In this document: piece by piece, positions 44,387 through 52,776 of the stretch
Numbering within the stretch: position 1 is the stretch's first letter
Layout of the letters: each line of letters starts with the position of its first letter
NCBI GenBank assembly: GCA_022711765.1
Contig: JAKLEB010000002.1
Coordinates: forward strand, 186,001 to 250,000
DNA: 64,000 nt
Direction of reading: 5' to 3'
Source of the DNA: Candidatus Krumholzibacteriota bacterium
GTDB taxonomy: Bacteria > Krumholzibacteriota > Krumholzibacteriia > LZORAL124-64-63
Made by a program: the position numbers and the translations under genes
The notes under the pieces: model-generated
What the model was told of the DNA's origin: nothing
Databases searched by the model: none
Seen by the model: only the letters and a program-made list of their open reading frames with translations

Positions 44387-45476
44387 GCTCGACCTTTCGG
44401 ACGGGCCCGGCGAGCGCGGCCGCCGTCGCGGCCGCGGCGCGCAGGGCCGCGGTCGGGGCGTCGTCGCCGAGACGGTCGGGATCCAGGTTGACGAGGGTGT
44501 CCGCGAGCGCGGCCGCCATCGGGAAATCGCCGTCGGGCAGACCGGCGAGACGGTGGGCGGGCGCGAAGAGGCGGCCCGGCGCGCAGTCGAGCGCGGTGAG
44601 CGCCAACAGCACCGGATCGCGCGCGTCCGCCGCCACCGCGAAGCTGACCCGCCAGGGGACGTCGCGGCTGCCGAGATCGAGGAGCCGCACGCCCGGCACG
44701 GGGCCGAGCGCGTCGGCGAGCGCCCGCGCGCGGGCGTGGCGGCGCCGCATCCGTTCAGGCTGGCCGGCCAGGCCCGCGAGCAGGCGCGCCGGCAGCTCCG
44801 GCGGCGGCGGCGCGAGGTAGCCGGACCGGTGGCGCCGCAAGAGCGCTGCCCGCCGGGAGGCGTGCGCCGGCGTCCCGGCCGGCGATTCGCGCCCGAGCAG
44901 GACCAGCTCGCGCATCAGCTCGTCGCGAGCCGCGGCGGCGCGCTGGCGATCGCCGCCGATCGTGCACAGGAGCAGGCGGCAGTCGCGAGCGAGCTCGGCG
45001 TCGTCGGTCGCGATCGCGCCGCCGCCGCCGAGGTCGAGCTGCTTGCCGGGTCCGAAGCTCACGATCGCCGCGAGTCCGCCCGCGGCGGCGCGCGCGTCGG
45101 GCGCGCCCTGGGCGGCGTCGACGATCTGCGGGCACCGGCCGAGGTCGGGTCCGAGCGGCCCGCAGCGACCGAAGAGGCGGGTGGGGACGCAGGCGCCGGC
45201 GCCGCAGGCCGCGGCGGCGGCCGCGAGGTCGCCCGGGGTGGGCTCCGCTGTCTCGGGGCGCACGTCCGCGAACCGGGGCCGCAGGTCCGCGAAGATCGCC
45301 GCGTTGATCGCGGTCGCGCAGGTCAGATCGGGGTAGAGGACGGACGCGCCGGCCGGCAGGCCCAGCGCGCTGAGCACGGCCCACAGGGCCGTCGTGCCGT
45401 TGCCGGTCAGGACGGCGTGGTCGCGTCCGAGCCAGGTCGCCAGCTCCTGCTCCGCCTGATGCGAACGCCAGCTCAT
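44373..45476 (-). CDS. DegT/DnrJ/EryC1-family PLP protein
   Basis: 367 residues. The start ATG overlaps the ligase stop (ATGA). Fold-type I features: GNGTTALWAVLSALGLPAG (25-43), YPDLTCATAINAAIFADLRP, IVDAAQG (118-124) and the Schiff-base lysine Lys145 in SFGPGKQLDLGGGGAIATDD. It is more distant from sugar aminotransferases than the gene at 46654 and has a shorter, Ala/Arg-rich C-terminal half. It could transaminate or dehydrate a nucleotide sugar, or act on a carrier-bound group. PLP dependence is likely because the lysine is kept. Confidence 0.78.
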   Translation of the reverse strand: MSWRSHQAEQELATWLGRDHAVLTGNGTTALWAVLSALGLPAGASVLYPDLTCATAINAAIFADLRPRFADVRPETAEPTPGDLAAAAAACGAGACVPTRLFGRCGPLGPDLGRCPQIVDAAQGAPDARAAAGGLAAIVSFGPGKQLDLGGGGAIATDDAELARDCRLLLCTIGGDRQRAAAARDELMRELVLLGRESPAGTPAHASRRAALLRRHRSGYLAPPPPELPARLLAGLAGQPERMRRRHARARALADALGPVPGVRLLDLGSRDVPWRVSFAVAADARDPVLLALTALDCAPGRLFAPAHRLAGLPDGDFPMAAALADTLVNLDPDRLGDDAPTAALRAAAATAAALAGPVRKVEHAGT

Positions 45477-46657
45477 GGCGTGTCCTCTGCCGCGTCGAGG
45501 CCCGGCCAGCCGGCGGGATCGGGGCCGTGCTGGCAGCAGATCGCGTAGGCCGTGCGTTCGAAGCCGACGCCCACGCAGGCCGACCACGCCGGCGAGCCGT
45601 CCGCGAGGCGGATGCCGAGGCTGCGGCCGAAGAAGTCCTGGTGCAGGTTGACCGAGCCGATCGCGAGGTCGCGCCCGGTGTGCGGCACCGTCGCCTTCAG
45701 CTCGTACTTGAGCTGCGCGCTCGCCTGGAAGGCGTTCTTCAGCACGCTGTCGTTCGCGAAGAAGGGGTCGCCCGCGGTCTCGATGGCCGCCGTGAGGTCG
45801 AGGCGCGCGAGGAATCTGGCGGCGTCCGCGAGCATCTGCGCGTGCGCTTCGCGCACGAACTCCTCGCTGCCGACGGCCATCAGGTCGCGCACGCGGAAGC
45901 TGGTGAGGCGGTCGAGGCCCGAGTCGGGCGCGGCCTCGTTGCGGAAGACGCGGCCGGCGGTCGTGTACCATCGATCGGGCTGGCCGGTGGTGTCGCGACG
46001 CAGCCAGTAGCAGCAGTCGCAGACCGCGCCCTGCAGGCCGAAGGTGCTCGCGGCCAGGTGGGCGCCGGCGTCGATCGCCGAGAACTGCCGCGAGCGCGCG
46101 TGGTCGCGGGCGAACGCGTCGCGCCCGGCGAAGCTCGGGCGTACGGGCGCCGCGAGGAGCACCTGCTGCGGGAACTCGCGGAGGTAGTCGATGCGACGAC
46201 AGAGGTCGACGGGCCAGAGCGCGGGATACTCCTCCTCCCGGGCCGCGCGCTCGCGGGCGAGGCGGCGCCAGTAGCGGTCGATGCGCTCGGTGAGGGCGAG
46301 GAACGGCCCCGCGAGGGCGACCATGCCCGGGGCGACCGGCGCGACGTCGCCGCGGGCGCGCAGGGCCGGCGTCGGATCGGCGCCGTGGCGGCCGGCGCCC
46401 CGGCGCAGGTAGCGGACGTCGGGCGCGAGCGTGCGCGCCAGCGACGCGAGGCGCTCGACCTGGGCGCGGACCGGTTCGATCGCCGCGGGCTCGGCGAGCT
46501 GGAGGTCGAGGTCGTCGCCGGACCAGCCGAGGCGCCGGACCGCGTAGCTGCGGCCGAGGGCCGCCTCGAGGTATTCGCGGCCGGCCGGAGGGAGCGGTCC
46601 GCCCACGGATATGCGGAATTCGCGGGTGGCGGCCGCGGGGGCCGCGCCGGCGCTCAT
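45473..46657 (-). CDS. Class II synthetase-like amino acid:[carrier protein] ligase
   Basis: 394 residues, with about 70 extra N-terminal residues compared with the shortest known members. It has the SerRS-like core without a tRNA-binding arm. Motif 2 is GRVFRNEAAPDSGLDRLTSF followed by RVRDLMAVG, and motif 3 is CVGVGFERTAYAI. Cys213, Asp258 and Cys361 are spaced 45 and 103 residues apart. From memory the characterised Bradyrhizobium enzyme uses Cys131, Glu176 and Cys279 for zinc, with the same spacing, so the zinc site seems conserved with Glu to Asp. These enzymes activate an amino acid (glycine or alanine) and load it on a carrier protein. It is overlapped by four bases on both sides and sits next to a carrier-protein gene. 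Confidence 0.82.
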   Translation of the reverse strand: MSAGAAPAAATREFRISVGGPLPPAGREYLEAALGRSYAVRRLGWSGDDLDLQLAEPAAIEPVRAQVERLASLARTLAPDVRYLRRGAGRHGADPTPALRARGDVAPVAPGMVALAGPFLALTERIDRYWRRLARERAAREEEYPALWPVDLCRRIDYLREFPQQVLLAAPVRPSFAGRDAFARDHARSRQFSAIDAGAHLAASTFGLQGAVCDCCYWLRRDTTGQPDRWYTTAGRVFRNEAAPDSGLDRLTSFRVRDLMAVGSEEFVREAHAQMLADAARFLARLDLTAAIETAGDPFFANDSVLKNAFQASAQLKYELKATVPHTGRDLAIGSVNLHQDFFGRSLGIRLADGSPAWSACVGVGFERTAYAICCQHGPDPAGWPGLDAAEDTP

Positions 46658-47826
46658 GCCTCGGCCGGGACCCGCTCCCGGCACGGCGCGGCCGCGAGGG
46701 CGGCCATGACCGCGGCGATGACGCGGTCCTGCTCCCGTGGCGTCATCCCGTAGTAGCAGGGCAGGCGCACGAGGCGGGCGCTCAGGTCCTCGGTCACTGG
46801 CAGCGAGCCGCCGCCGCAGCCCAGGCGCGCGGCCATGGGGGACGTGTGCAGCGGGACGAAGTGGAAGACCGCCTGGATGCCGACCTCGCGCAGGGAGGCG
46901 ATGAGCCGGTCGCGGGCGGCCGCGGTCGGCAGGATCAGGTAGAACATGTGCGCGTTGTGCTGGCAGCCGGCCGGCGTCTCGGGCACGCGCACCAGGCCGC
47001 GCGCGGCGTAGGGCGCGAAGGCCTGCCGGTAGCAGTCGTGGATCGCGCGGCGTTCGCGCGTGATCTGGTCGACCGCCTCGAGCTGGGCGTAGAGGAACGC
47101 CGCCACCAGCTCGCTCGGCGCGTAGCTCGAGCCGAGGCCGACCCACACGTAACGGTCGGTCTCGCCGGCGAGGAACCGGGTGCGGTTGGTGCCCTTCTCG
47201 TAGACGATCTCGGCGCGCTCGACGAGCGCGGGGTCGTTCACGAGGAGAGCGCCGCCCTCGCCGCTGATCAGGTTCTTGGTTTCGTGGAAGCTGTAGCAGC
47301 CGAGATGGCCGAGGGTGCCGAGGTGGCGGCCTCGATAGGTCGCGCCGACGCCCTGAGCGGCGTCCTCGATGACGAGTAGACGGTGCGCGGCGGCGATCGC
47401 GACCAGCTCGTCCATCGCGCAGGCGACCCCGGCGTAGTGCACGGGCACGATGGCGCGGGTCCGCGGGGTGATCGCCCGCTCCACCAGGCGCTCGTCGAGG
47501 TTCAGCGTGTCCGGGCGGATGTCCACGAAGCGCAGGCTGGCGCCGCGCAGCGCGAACGCGTTGGCCGTCGAGACGAAGGTGAACGACGGCAGGATGACCT
47601 CGTCGCCGGCGCCCACGTCGGCCAGGAGCGCCGCCATCTCGAGCGCCGCGGTGCAGGTGTGGGTCAACATCGCGTGGGGGGCGGCAAAATTTTCCCGCAG
47701 CCAGGCCTCGCAGCGGCGGGCGTAGGCGCCGCGTCCGGCCAGGTGTCCTTCCACCACGGCGTTCGCCATGTAGAACAACTCCTTGCCGGCGATGAAGGGA
47801 CGGTTGAACGGGATCTGGTCGAGCAT
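46654..47826 (-). CDS. dTDP-4-amino-4,6-dideoxyhexose transaminase-like (WecE family)
   Basis: 390 residues, normal for the family. ATG at 47826 after AGGGAG. It begins IPFNRPFIAGKELFYMANAV as WecE does. PLP contacts include HTCTAALEMAALL, DAAQGVGATY and Lys184 in CYSFHETKNLISGEGGALLV. Related enzymes transaminate dTDP-4-keto-6-deoxyglucose, giving Fuc4N or a similar sugar for surface glycans. It is the first gene of the eight-gene operon and would create the amino group for later acylation. It is divergent from the glycosyltransferase at 47977. Confidence 0.9.
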   Translation of the reverse strand: MLDQIPFNRPFIAGKELFYMANAVVEGHLAGRGAYARRCEAWLRENFAAPHAMLTHTCTAALEMAALLADVGAGDEVILPSFTFVSTANAFALRGASLRFVDIRPDTLNLDERLVERAITPRTRAIVPVHYAGVACAMDELVAIAAAHRLLVIEDAAQGVGATYRGRHLGTLGHLGCYSFHETKNLISGEGGALLVNDPALVERAEIVYEKGTNRTRFLAGETDRYVWVGLGSSYAPSELVAAFLYAQLEAVDQITRERRAIHDCYRQAFAPYAARGLVRVPETPAGCQHNAHMFYLILPTAAARDRLIASLREVGIQAVFHFVPLHTSPMAARLGCGGGSLPVTEDLSARLVRLPCYYGMTPREQDRVIAAVMAALAAAPCRERVPAEA

Positions 47827-47976
47827 GACCGGCAACTCCCTGGACGGCGGCGCAGGCGGAGTGATCCGCGGGGCGGGTTGCAAGAGAAGGGCCAGCGACG
47901 GCGGCTGGTGGCGTGTTCCTTGCAGCCTGGCCCGGCGGCGGGGCGCGCCCGCCGCGGACCCGCGCCGGGAGGCGGC

Positions 47977-48999
47977 ATGGACCTGTCCATCGTCACGACG
48001 CTCTACCAGTCCGAGGCCTTCGTGGCCGCGTTCCACGCGCGCGTCACGGCGGCGGCGCGGTCGCTCAGCGACCGCTGGGAGCTGATCTACGTCGTCGACG
48101 GCGCGACCGACGGTTCGCTGCGCGAGGCCTGCCGCGTCGCGGCCGGCGATCCCCACGTCGTGGTCGTCGAGCTGGCGCGCAACTTCGGGCACCACCCGGC
48201 GATCATGGCCGGCCTCGCGCGGGCGCGAGGCGAGCGCGTCTTCCTCGTGGACGTCGACCTCGAGGAGCCGCCCGAGCTGCTCCTGCCGTTCTGGGCCGCG
48301 CTCGACGGCGGCGACTGGGACGTGGTCTTCGGCCAGCAGGCGCGGCGCAAGGGCGGGACATGGGAACGCTGGTCGGGCGCGGTCTTCTACCGGCTGTTCA
48401 ACCGCCTGTCCGGCCTCGACCTGCCGCCCAGCCTGTTGACCGTCCGCCTGATGCGGCGCCGCTACGTCGACGCCCTGCTGCAGTACCGGGAGCGCGAGTT
48501 CTGCTTCGGCCCGGTCGCGGCGCACGCCGGATTCCGCCAGCGCGCGCTGCCGGTCGTCAAGGGCTCGCGACCCGGATCGACCTACACGTTCGCCCGCAAG
48601 CTCGCGCTCACGCTGCGCGCGGTCACCTCGTTCAGCGACCGTCCGCTGACCCTGCTCGCCGTGCTCGGCCTCGCGATCCTGCTCCTGTCCGGCGCAGCCC
48701 TCGGCTGGGCCCTGCTCACCCGTTTCGCGCTCGGCCGGCCGGTGCCGGGCTTCACGAGTCTGCTCATCTCGATCTGGTTCCTCGGCGGCCTCTCGGTGTT
48801 CGCGATCGGGGTGACCGGGCTCTACGTCGGCCGCGTCTTCCGCGAGGTGAAGGGCCGCCCCAGCGTGCTCGTGCGCGCGGTCCACGCGGCGGGCGCGGCG
48901 GGCGTCCCGGGCGCGACCGCCGCGGACGCCGGCGCGCCGGCCGGCGAGGTCGCGCTCGCGGACGGACCCCGCGTCGACCGCGAGGCCCTGCGATGCTGA
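47977..48999 (+). CDS. Membrane glycosyltransferase family 2 (GtrB/DPM1-like)
   Basis: 340 residues. GGGAGG precedes the ATG. The GT-A domain starts MDLSIVTTLYQSEAFVAAFH and holds IYVVDGATDGSL and the DVDLEEPPELL metal motif. Residues about 230-310 give two membrane helices (LLAVLGLAILLLSGAALGWA and LLISIWFLGGLSVFAIGVTG). This is the GtrB-like polyprenyl-phosphate glycosyltransferase plan, which loads a sugar on undecaprenyl phosphate at the cytoplasmic face. It is the first of three overlapping genes with the sulfotransferase and UPF0104 protein, and divergent from the amino-sugar operon. A Gly/Ala/Asp-rich C-terminal tail of about 35 residues is unusual. Confidence 0.88.
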   Translation: MDLSIVTTLYQSEAFVAAFHARVTAAARSLSDRWELIYVVDGATDGSLREACRVAAGDPHVVVVELARNFGHHPAIMAGLARARGERVFLVDVDLEEPPELLLPFWAALDGGDWDVVFGQQARRKGGTWERWSGAVFYRLFNRLSGLDLPPSLLTVRLMRRRYVDALLQYREREFCFGPVAAHAGFRQRALPVVKGSRPGSTYTFARKLALTLRAVTSFSDRPLTLLAVLGLAILLLSGAALGWALLTRFALGRPVPGFTSLLISIWFLGGLSVFAIGVTGLYVGRVFREVKGRPSVLVRAVHAAGAAGVPGATAADAGAPAGEVALADGPRVDREALRC

Positions 49000-49919
49000 C
49001 CCGGACTTGCACGCCCCACTTCGTCGTGGCCGGGATGCCCCGCGCCGGGACGACCTTCCTGTACCACAATCTCCAGCGGCACCCGGCCGTCCACCTGCCG
49101 TGGCGCAAGGAGCTGAACTACCTGAACCTGCACCGGGACCGCGGGCCCCGCTGGTACGCGGACCAGCTCGGCGCCGCTCGTTCCGGCCAGCGCGTGGGCG
49201 ACGTCGAACCCGGCTACTTCCTGGACCCCGAGGTACCCGACCGCCTGCGTGAATCCGCGCCCGGCGTCCGGGTCGTGCTCGTCCTGCGCGAGCCGGTCTC
49301 GTGGATCGCCTCCGTGCACGCGCACCTCGCGCGGCAGAGCGAGCCGGTGCCGCCGCTTCGGGACTTCGTGTTGCGGGGATGGGACCGCCGCCAGGACGGC
49401 GGAATCCTGCGCTACCGGTTCGCGCCGCGCGTGCTCGAGGCGCTGGTCGAACGCTGGCGGCGCACGTTCGGTCCCGAACTGCTGGTCGTGGATTACGCCT
49501 GGTTCGCCGCCGACCGGCTCGGCGCCCTGCAGGCGCTCGAGAGCTTCCTCGAGCTGCCGCCCTACTTCGCGCCGGGGAGGTTCGACGATCGGCGGATCAA
49601 CGCGTCGCGCGGGCGTGCGCTGCCGTTTGTCGGCAAGCTGGCGCGAAGCGGCGCGATCGACCGACTCGCCGGCGTGCCGGGCCTGCGCGCCGCGGTGCGA
49701 CGGGCCCGGCCGCTGGTGGACCACGTCATGGCGGCGCCGTCCGGCGCGGGCGGATCTGCGGCGCCGGTCCCGCCCGAGGTGGTCGCGCTGCTCGCGCCGG
49801 CCACCCGCCGTCACCGCGACATCTTCGCGCCGGGTCCGCTCGTGCGCGGCGACGGCGCGTCGCTCGCGCCGCTCGCGCCATCTCGATCAGGCTCGCCCGA
49901 GCCGATCGCCGCGCCGTGA
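48993..49919 (+). CDS. PAPS-dependent sulfotransferase
   Basis: 308 residues. The ATG overlaps the previous gene by seven bases. The 5'-phosphosulfate loop is GMPRAGTTFLYHNLQRHP (14-31), and the 3'-phosphate motif is LREPVSWIASVHAHL. The KELNYLNLH segment holds the family's common Lys. It probably sulfates a sugar of the glycan made by the cluster, or a secreted polymer. It lies in a three-gene overlapping unit. Confidence 0.85.
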   Translation: MLTRTCTPHFVVAGMPRAGTTFLYHNLQRHPAVHLPWRKELNYLNLHRDRGPRWYADQLGAARSGQRVGDVEPGYFLDPEVPDRLRESAPGVRVVLVLREPVSWIASVHAHLARQSEPVPPLRDFVLRGWDRRQDGGILRYRFAPRVLEALVERWRRTFGPELLVVDYAWFAADRLGALQALESFLELPPYFAPGRFDDRRINASRGRALPFVGKLARSGAIDRLAGVPGLRAAVRRARPLVDHVMAAPSGAGGSAAPVPPEVVALLAPATRRHRDIFAPGPLVRGDGASLAPLAPSRSGSPEPIAAP

Positions 49920-50929
49920 CCGCCGCGGGGCGCCGCCGCGCCTGGACCGTCGCGAGGGTCGTCCTCTCGCTCGCCGTGCTCGCCGCGCTCGCGTCGCGCA
50001 CCGACCTGACGCTGGTGGGGCGGCGCCTCGCCGCCGCGGATCCGCTGCTGGTCGGCGCCGGGCTACTGCTGCTGTTCGCGCGCAACGTGATCCAGGCCTG
50101 GCGGTGGCAGCTCGTCCTGCAGGCCTGGGACCGCCGGTTGCCGCTCGGTCCGTTGACGCGTCTCGTGATGATCGGCGGTTTCTTCACCCTGCTCCTGCCG
50201 ACCGCGGCCGGGGGAGACCTGGTTCGCTGGGCGCTCGTCTCGCGCGGACGCCTCGAGCGGACCCTCGCCGCGCAGAGCGTCATCGCGGACCGGCTGGCCG
50301 GGCTCTGCGGCCTGGGATTGCTGACCGCGCTCGCCGTGCCCTGGGCAGGGGACAGCGTCCCGGGCGACGGGGTGCGCTGGACCGCGCTCGCGCTGGCGCC
50401 CGCGGCCGCGTTCGCGCTCGCCGCAGTGATGTGGCCGGGCTGGCTGCCTGCCGGCTGGCGAGTCCGGCTGCCGCTCGCGGGGGGGCGACCGGGGCGGCTG
50501 CTCGCGGCGATCGGCGCGTCCGCGCTCCTCGCGCACCTCGGCGCCGTGGCGGCGATGGTCTGCCTGGGTCGAGCGGTCGGCGATGGGACGCCCGCGCCCG
50601 TCTACGCGGTCGTGCTGCCCCTCGTGTGGCTGGTGAGCCTGCTGCCGGTGTCGCTCGGCGGCCTGGGGGTGCGCGAGGCGGGATTCGTCTCGCTGATGAC
50701 CGCGGCCGGGATGTCGCGCGAAACGGCGCTCGCGGCGGCGGGCCTGTGGCTCGCGACGACGCTGGTGCAGGCGGCGGCCGGCGGGGCGCTGCTGGCGGTG
50801 GAGCGGCGCGCGGCGATCGCGCAGCCGGCCCGGCCGCCGCTTCCCGGCGACCCCGGCCCTCTGCCGGAGCCGTCGCCGGAGGAGCTATCGGAACCCGCGC
50901 CGGCCGATTATCTATACAGCCGGCGGTGA
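49916..50929 (+). CDS. UPF0104/LPG-synthase-TM family membrane protein
   Basis: 337 residues. GTG start overlapping the preceding stop by four bases. About eight hydrophobic segments with family motifs RNVIQAWRWQLVL, GGFFTLLLPTAAGGDLVRW, VIADRLAGLCGL and SLLPVSLGGLGVREAGFVSL. Members are integral inner-membrane proteins; some are flippases or glycolipid-transfer partners. Here it probably helps move or build the glycan made by the cluster. The C-terminal tail is Pro/Glu-rich (about 40 residues). Confidence 0.85.
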   Translation: MTAAGRRRAWTVARVVLSLAVLAALASRTDLTLVGRRLAAADPLLVGAGLLLLFARNVIQAWRWQLVLQAWDRRLPLGPLTRLVMIGGFFTLLLPTAAGGDLVRWALVSRGRLERTLAAQSVIADRLAGLCGLGLLTALAVPWAGDSVPGDGVRWTALALAPAAAFALAAVMWPGWLPAGWRVRLPLAGGRPGRLLAAIGASALLAHLGAVAAMVCLGRAVGDGTPAPVYAVVLPLVWLVSLLPVSLGGLGVREAGFVSLMTAAGMSRETALAAAGLWLATTLVQAAAGGALLAVERRAAIAQPARPPLPGDPGPLPEPSPEELSEPAPADYLYSRR

Positions 50930-50991
50930 GATCTCCGCCGTCGCCGCCCCGCGCGCGATCGCTCCGGCACGAGGGGACCCGACTGACACCC

Positions 50992-52776
50992 ATGCGCATC
51001 ACCACCGGCAAGCTCGACCGCACCCTGCGCCACTGGCGTCTGGGCCCGCGCCTCCTCCGCCTGCTCAGGCTGAGGATCTGGCTGTTCGACCGCTTTCGAT
51101 TCACCGACGTGCAGCAGATCCTGTTCTGGGCGGGGATCGTCGGCGTGGCGGGCGGCTTCTCGTCGCTCCTGCTTCGCGACGCGATGGGCTACCTCCACCA
51201 GCTGCTGACCGGCCAGTCCGGCGAGCTCGTCGAGTCGTTCGCGCGGCTCGGGACGTGGCAGCGGCTGGCGATCCCGAGCGCGGGCGCGGTGGCGGCGGGG
51301 ATCGTGATCCACTTCGGCCGCCGCCTGCGCACGGACGGCACCACGACGGACTACATGGAGGCGGTGGCGCTCGGCACCGGCGTCCTGTCGGTTCGCTCGA
51401 GCGTCGTGAAGGTCGTCTCGTCCGCGTTCTCGGTGGCCTCGGGCGCCTCGATCGGCCGCGAGGGACCGATCGTCCAGCTCGCGTCGCTCGTGTCCTCGCT
51501 GCCGGGGCGGCTGCGGAGCTGGTCGCCGCCGCGGCGCCGGGTGATCGTGGCCTGCGGCGCGGCCGCCGGCATCGCCTCGGCGTACAACGCGCCGATCGCC
51601 GGAGCCCTCTTCGTGTCCGAGATCATGCTGAAGTCCATCGCCATGGAGACGCTCGGGCCGCTCGTCTTCTCCTCGGTGCTCGCCACGCAGGTCGTGCGCC
51701 AGGTCCACGGCCACGAGCCGCTGTACACGATCCCGCCGTTCACGATGGCGTCCGGCTGGGAGCTGGTCCTCTACCTGGTGCTGGGCGTCGTCTGCGGGCT
51801 GCTCGCGCCGGTGTTCCTGAGGCTCCTGCGGGGCAGCGAACGGCTGTTCGGCTCGCTGCGCATGCCGCCGTTCGTGAGCCTCGGACTCGGCGGGCTGGCG
51901 GTCGGCGCCATCGCCGTCCGCTACCCCGAGGTCTGCGGCAACGGCTACAGCGTCATCGTGTCGATCCTCAACGACGCGTGGGTCTGGCAGGCCCTGCTCG
52001 CGGTGCTCGCGCTGAAGGTCGCGGCGACGTGCGCCTCGTTCGGATCGGGGGCGGTGGGCGGCGTCTTCACGCCGACGCTGTTTGCCGGCGCCGGCATCGG
52101 CTACCTCTTCGGCGGCGCTTGCGACACGCTGCTGGCGGGCGCCGGGTCGAACCCCGGCGCGTACGCGCTCGTGGGCATGGGGATGTTCATCGCCGCGACC
52201 ACGCGGGCACCCCTCACGGCGATCCTGATCGTCTTCGAGATGACGCTCGACTACCAGGTCGTCGTCCCCTTGATGCTCGGCTGCGTCGTCGCGTACTACA
52301 CGTCGACCGCGATCGATCCGCGGTCGATCTACAGCCACTCGCTGGCGCGCAAGACGGGACCGGAGGTTCGGCGCCAGATCGCGTCGCTCCTGGTGAGCGA
52401 TCTGATGAAGGCAGAGGTCATCGTCGTGCGGCTCGGCTCGCACTTCTCCGAGATCGCCCGCTCGTTCATCGCGAACAACATCAAGTACCTCTACGTGCTG
52501 GACGACGCCGACGTCTTCCGCGGGGTGGTCCCCCTGCAGGAGACGAAGTCCTACCTGACCGAGCCTCACCTCGCGGACGTGGTCATCGCGCACGACATCA
52601 TGCAGGAGGAATTCCCCATCCTGTACCCGGACAGCACCCTCGACGAGGCGCTCGAGACGTTCGCGCGGCACGACGGCGAGCGGCTGCCGGTTGTGGAACG
52701 CGAGACGCGGCAGTTGCTTGGCCGCGTCGCCAAGGCGGACGTCCTCTTCGCGCTGGCCCATCGCCAGGCCAGCTAG
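50992..52776 (+). CDS. ClC-family chloride channel (ClcB-like) with CBS pair
   Basis: 594 residues. ClC core (about 40-440): TTTDYMEAVALG replaces the GSGIP filter start, as in ClcB-type members; the gating Glu157 lies in SIGREGPIVQ; GIASAYNAPIAGALFVSEIM and FGSGAVGGVFTPTLFAGAGI follow. The position equivalent to the internal proton glutamate is Ile211, so uncoupled chloride flux (channel type) is likely. Residues about 450-590 hold two CBS domains (VSDLMKAEVIVVRLGSHFSE, ...ADVLFALAHR) that probably bind nucleotides. It sits in the inner membrane. Its stop overlaps that of the convergent gene by four bases. Confidence 0.9.
   Translation: MRITTGKLDRTLRHWRLGPRLLRLLRLRIWLFDRFRFTDVQQILFWAGIVGVAGGFSSLLLRDAMGYLHQLLTGQSGELVESFARLGTWQRLAIPSAGAVAAGIVIHFGRRLRTDGTTTDYMEAVALGTGVLSVRSSVVKVVSSAFSVASGASIGREGPIVQLASLVSSLPGRLRSWSPPRRRVIVACGAAAGIASAYNAPIAGALFVSEIMLKSIAMETLGPLVFSSVLATQVVRQVHGHEPLYTIPPFTMASGWELVLYLVLGVVCGLLAPVFLRLLRGSERLFGSLRMPPFVSLGLGGLAVGAIAVRYPEVCGNGYSVIVSILNDAWVWQALLAVLALKVAATCASFGSGAVGGVFTPTLFAGAGIGYLFGGACDTLLAGAGSNPGAYALVGMGMFIAATTRAPLTAILIVFEMTLDYQVVVPLMLGCVVAYYTSTAIDPRSIYSHSLARKTGPEVRRQIASLLVSDLMKAEVIVVRLGSHFSEIARSFIANNIKYLYVLDDADVFRGVVPLQETKSYLTEPHLADVVIAHDIMQEEFPILYPDSTLDEALETFARHDGERLPVVERETRQLLGRVAKADVLFALAHRQAS

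Noticed and set aside
50992..52776. Missing GSGIP filter and proton glutamate as a novel feature of the chloride channel
   Set aside because: The TDYMEA segment and hydrophobic residue at the proton-glutamate position are, as far as I recall, typical of the ClcB branch, so this is probably family-normal.
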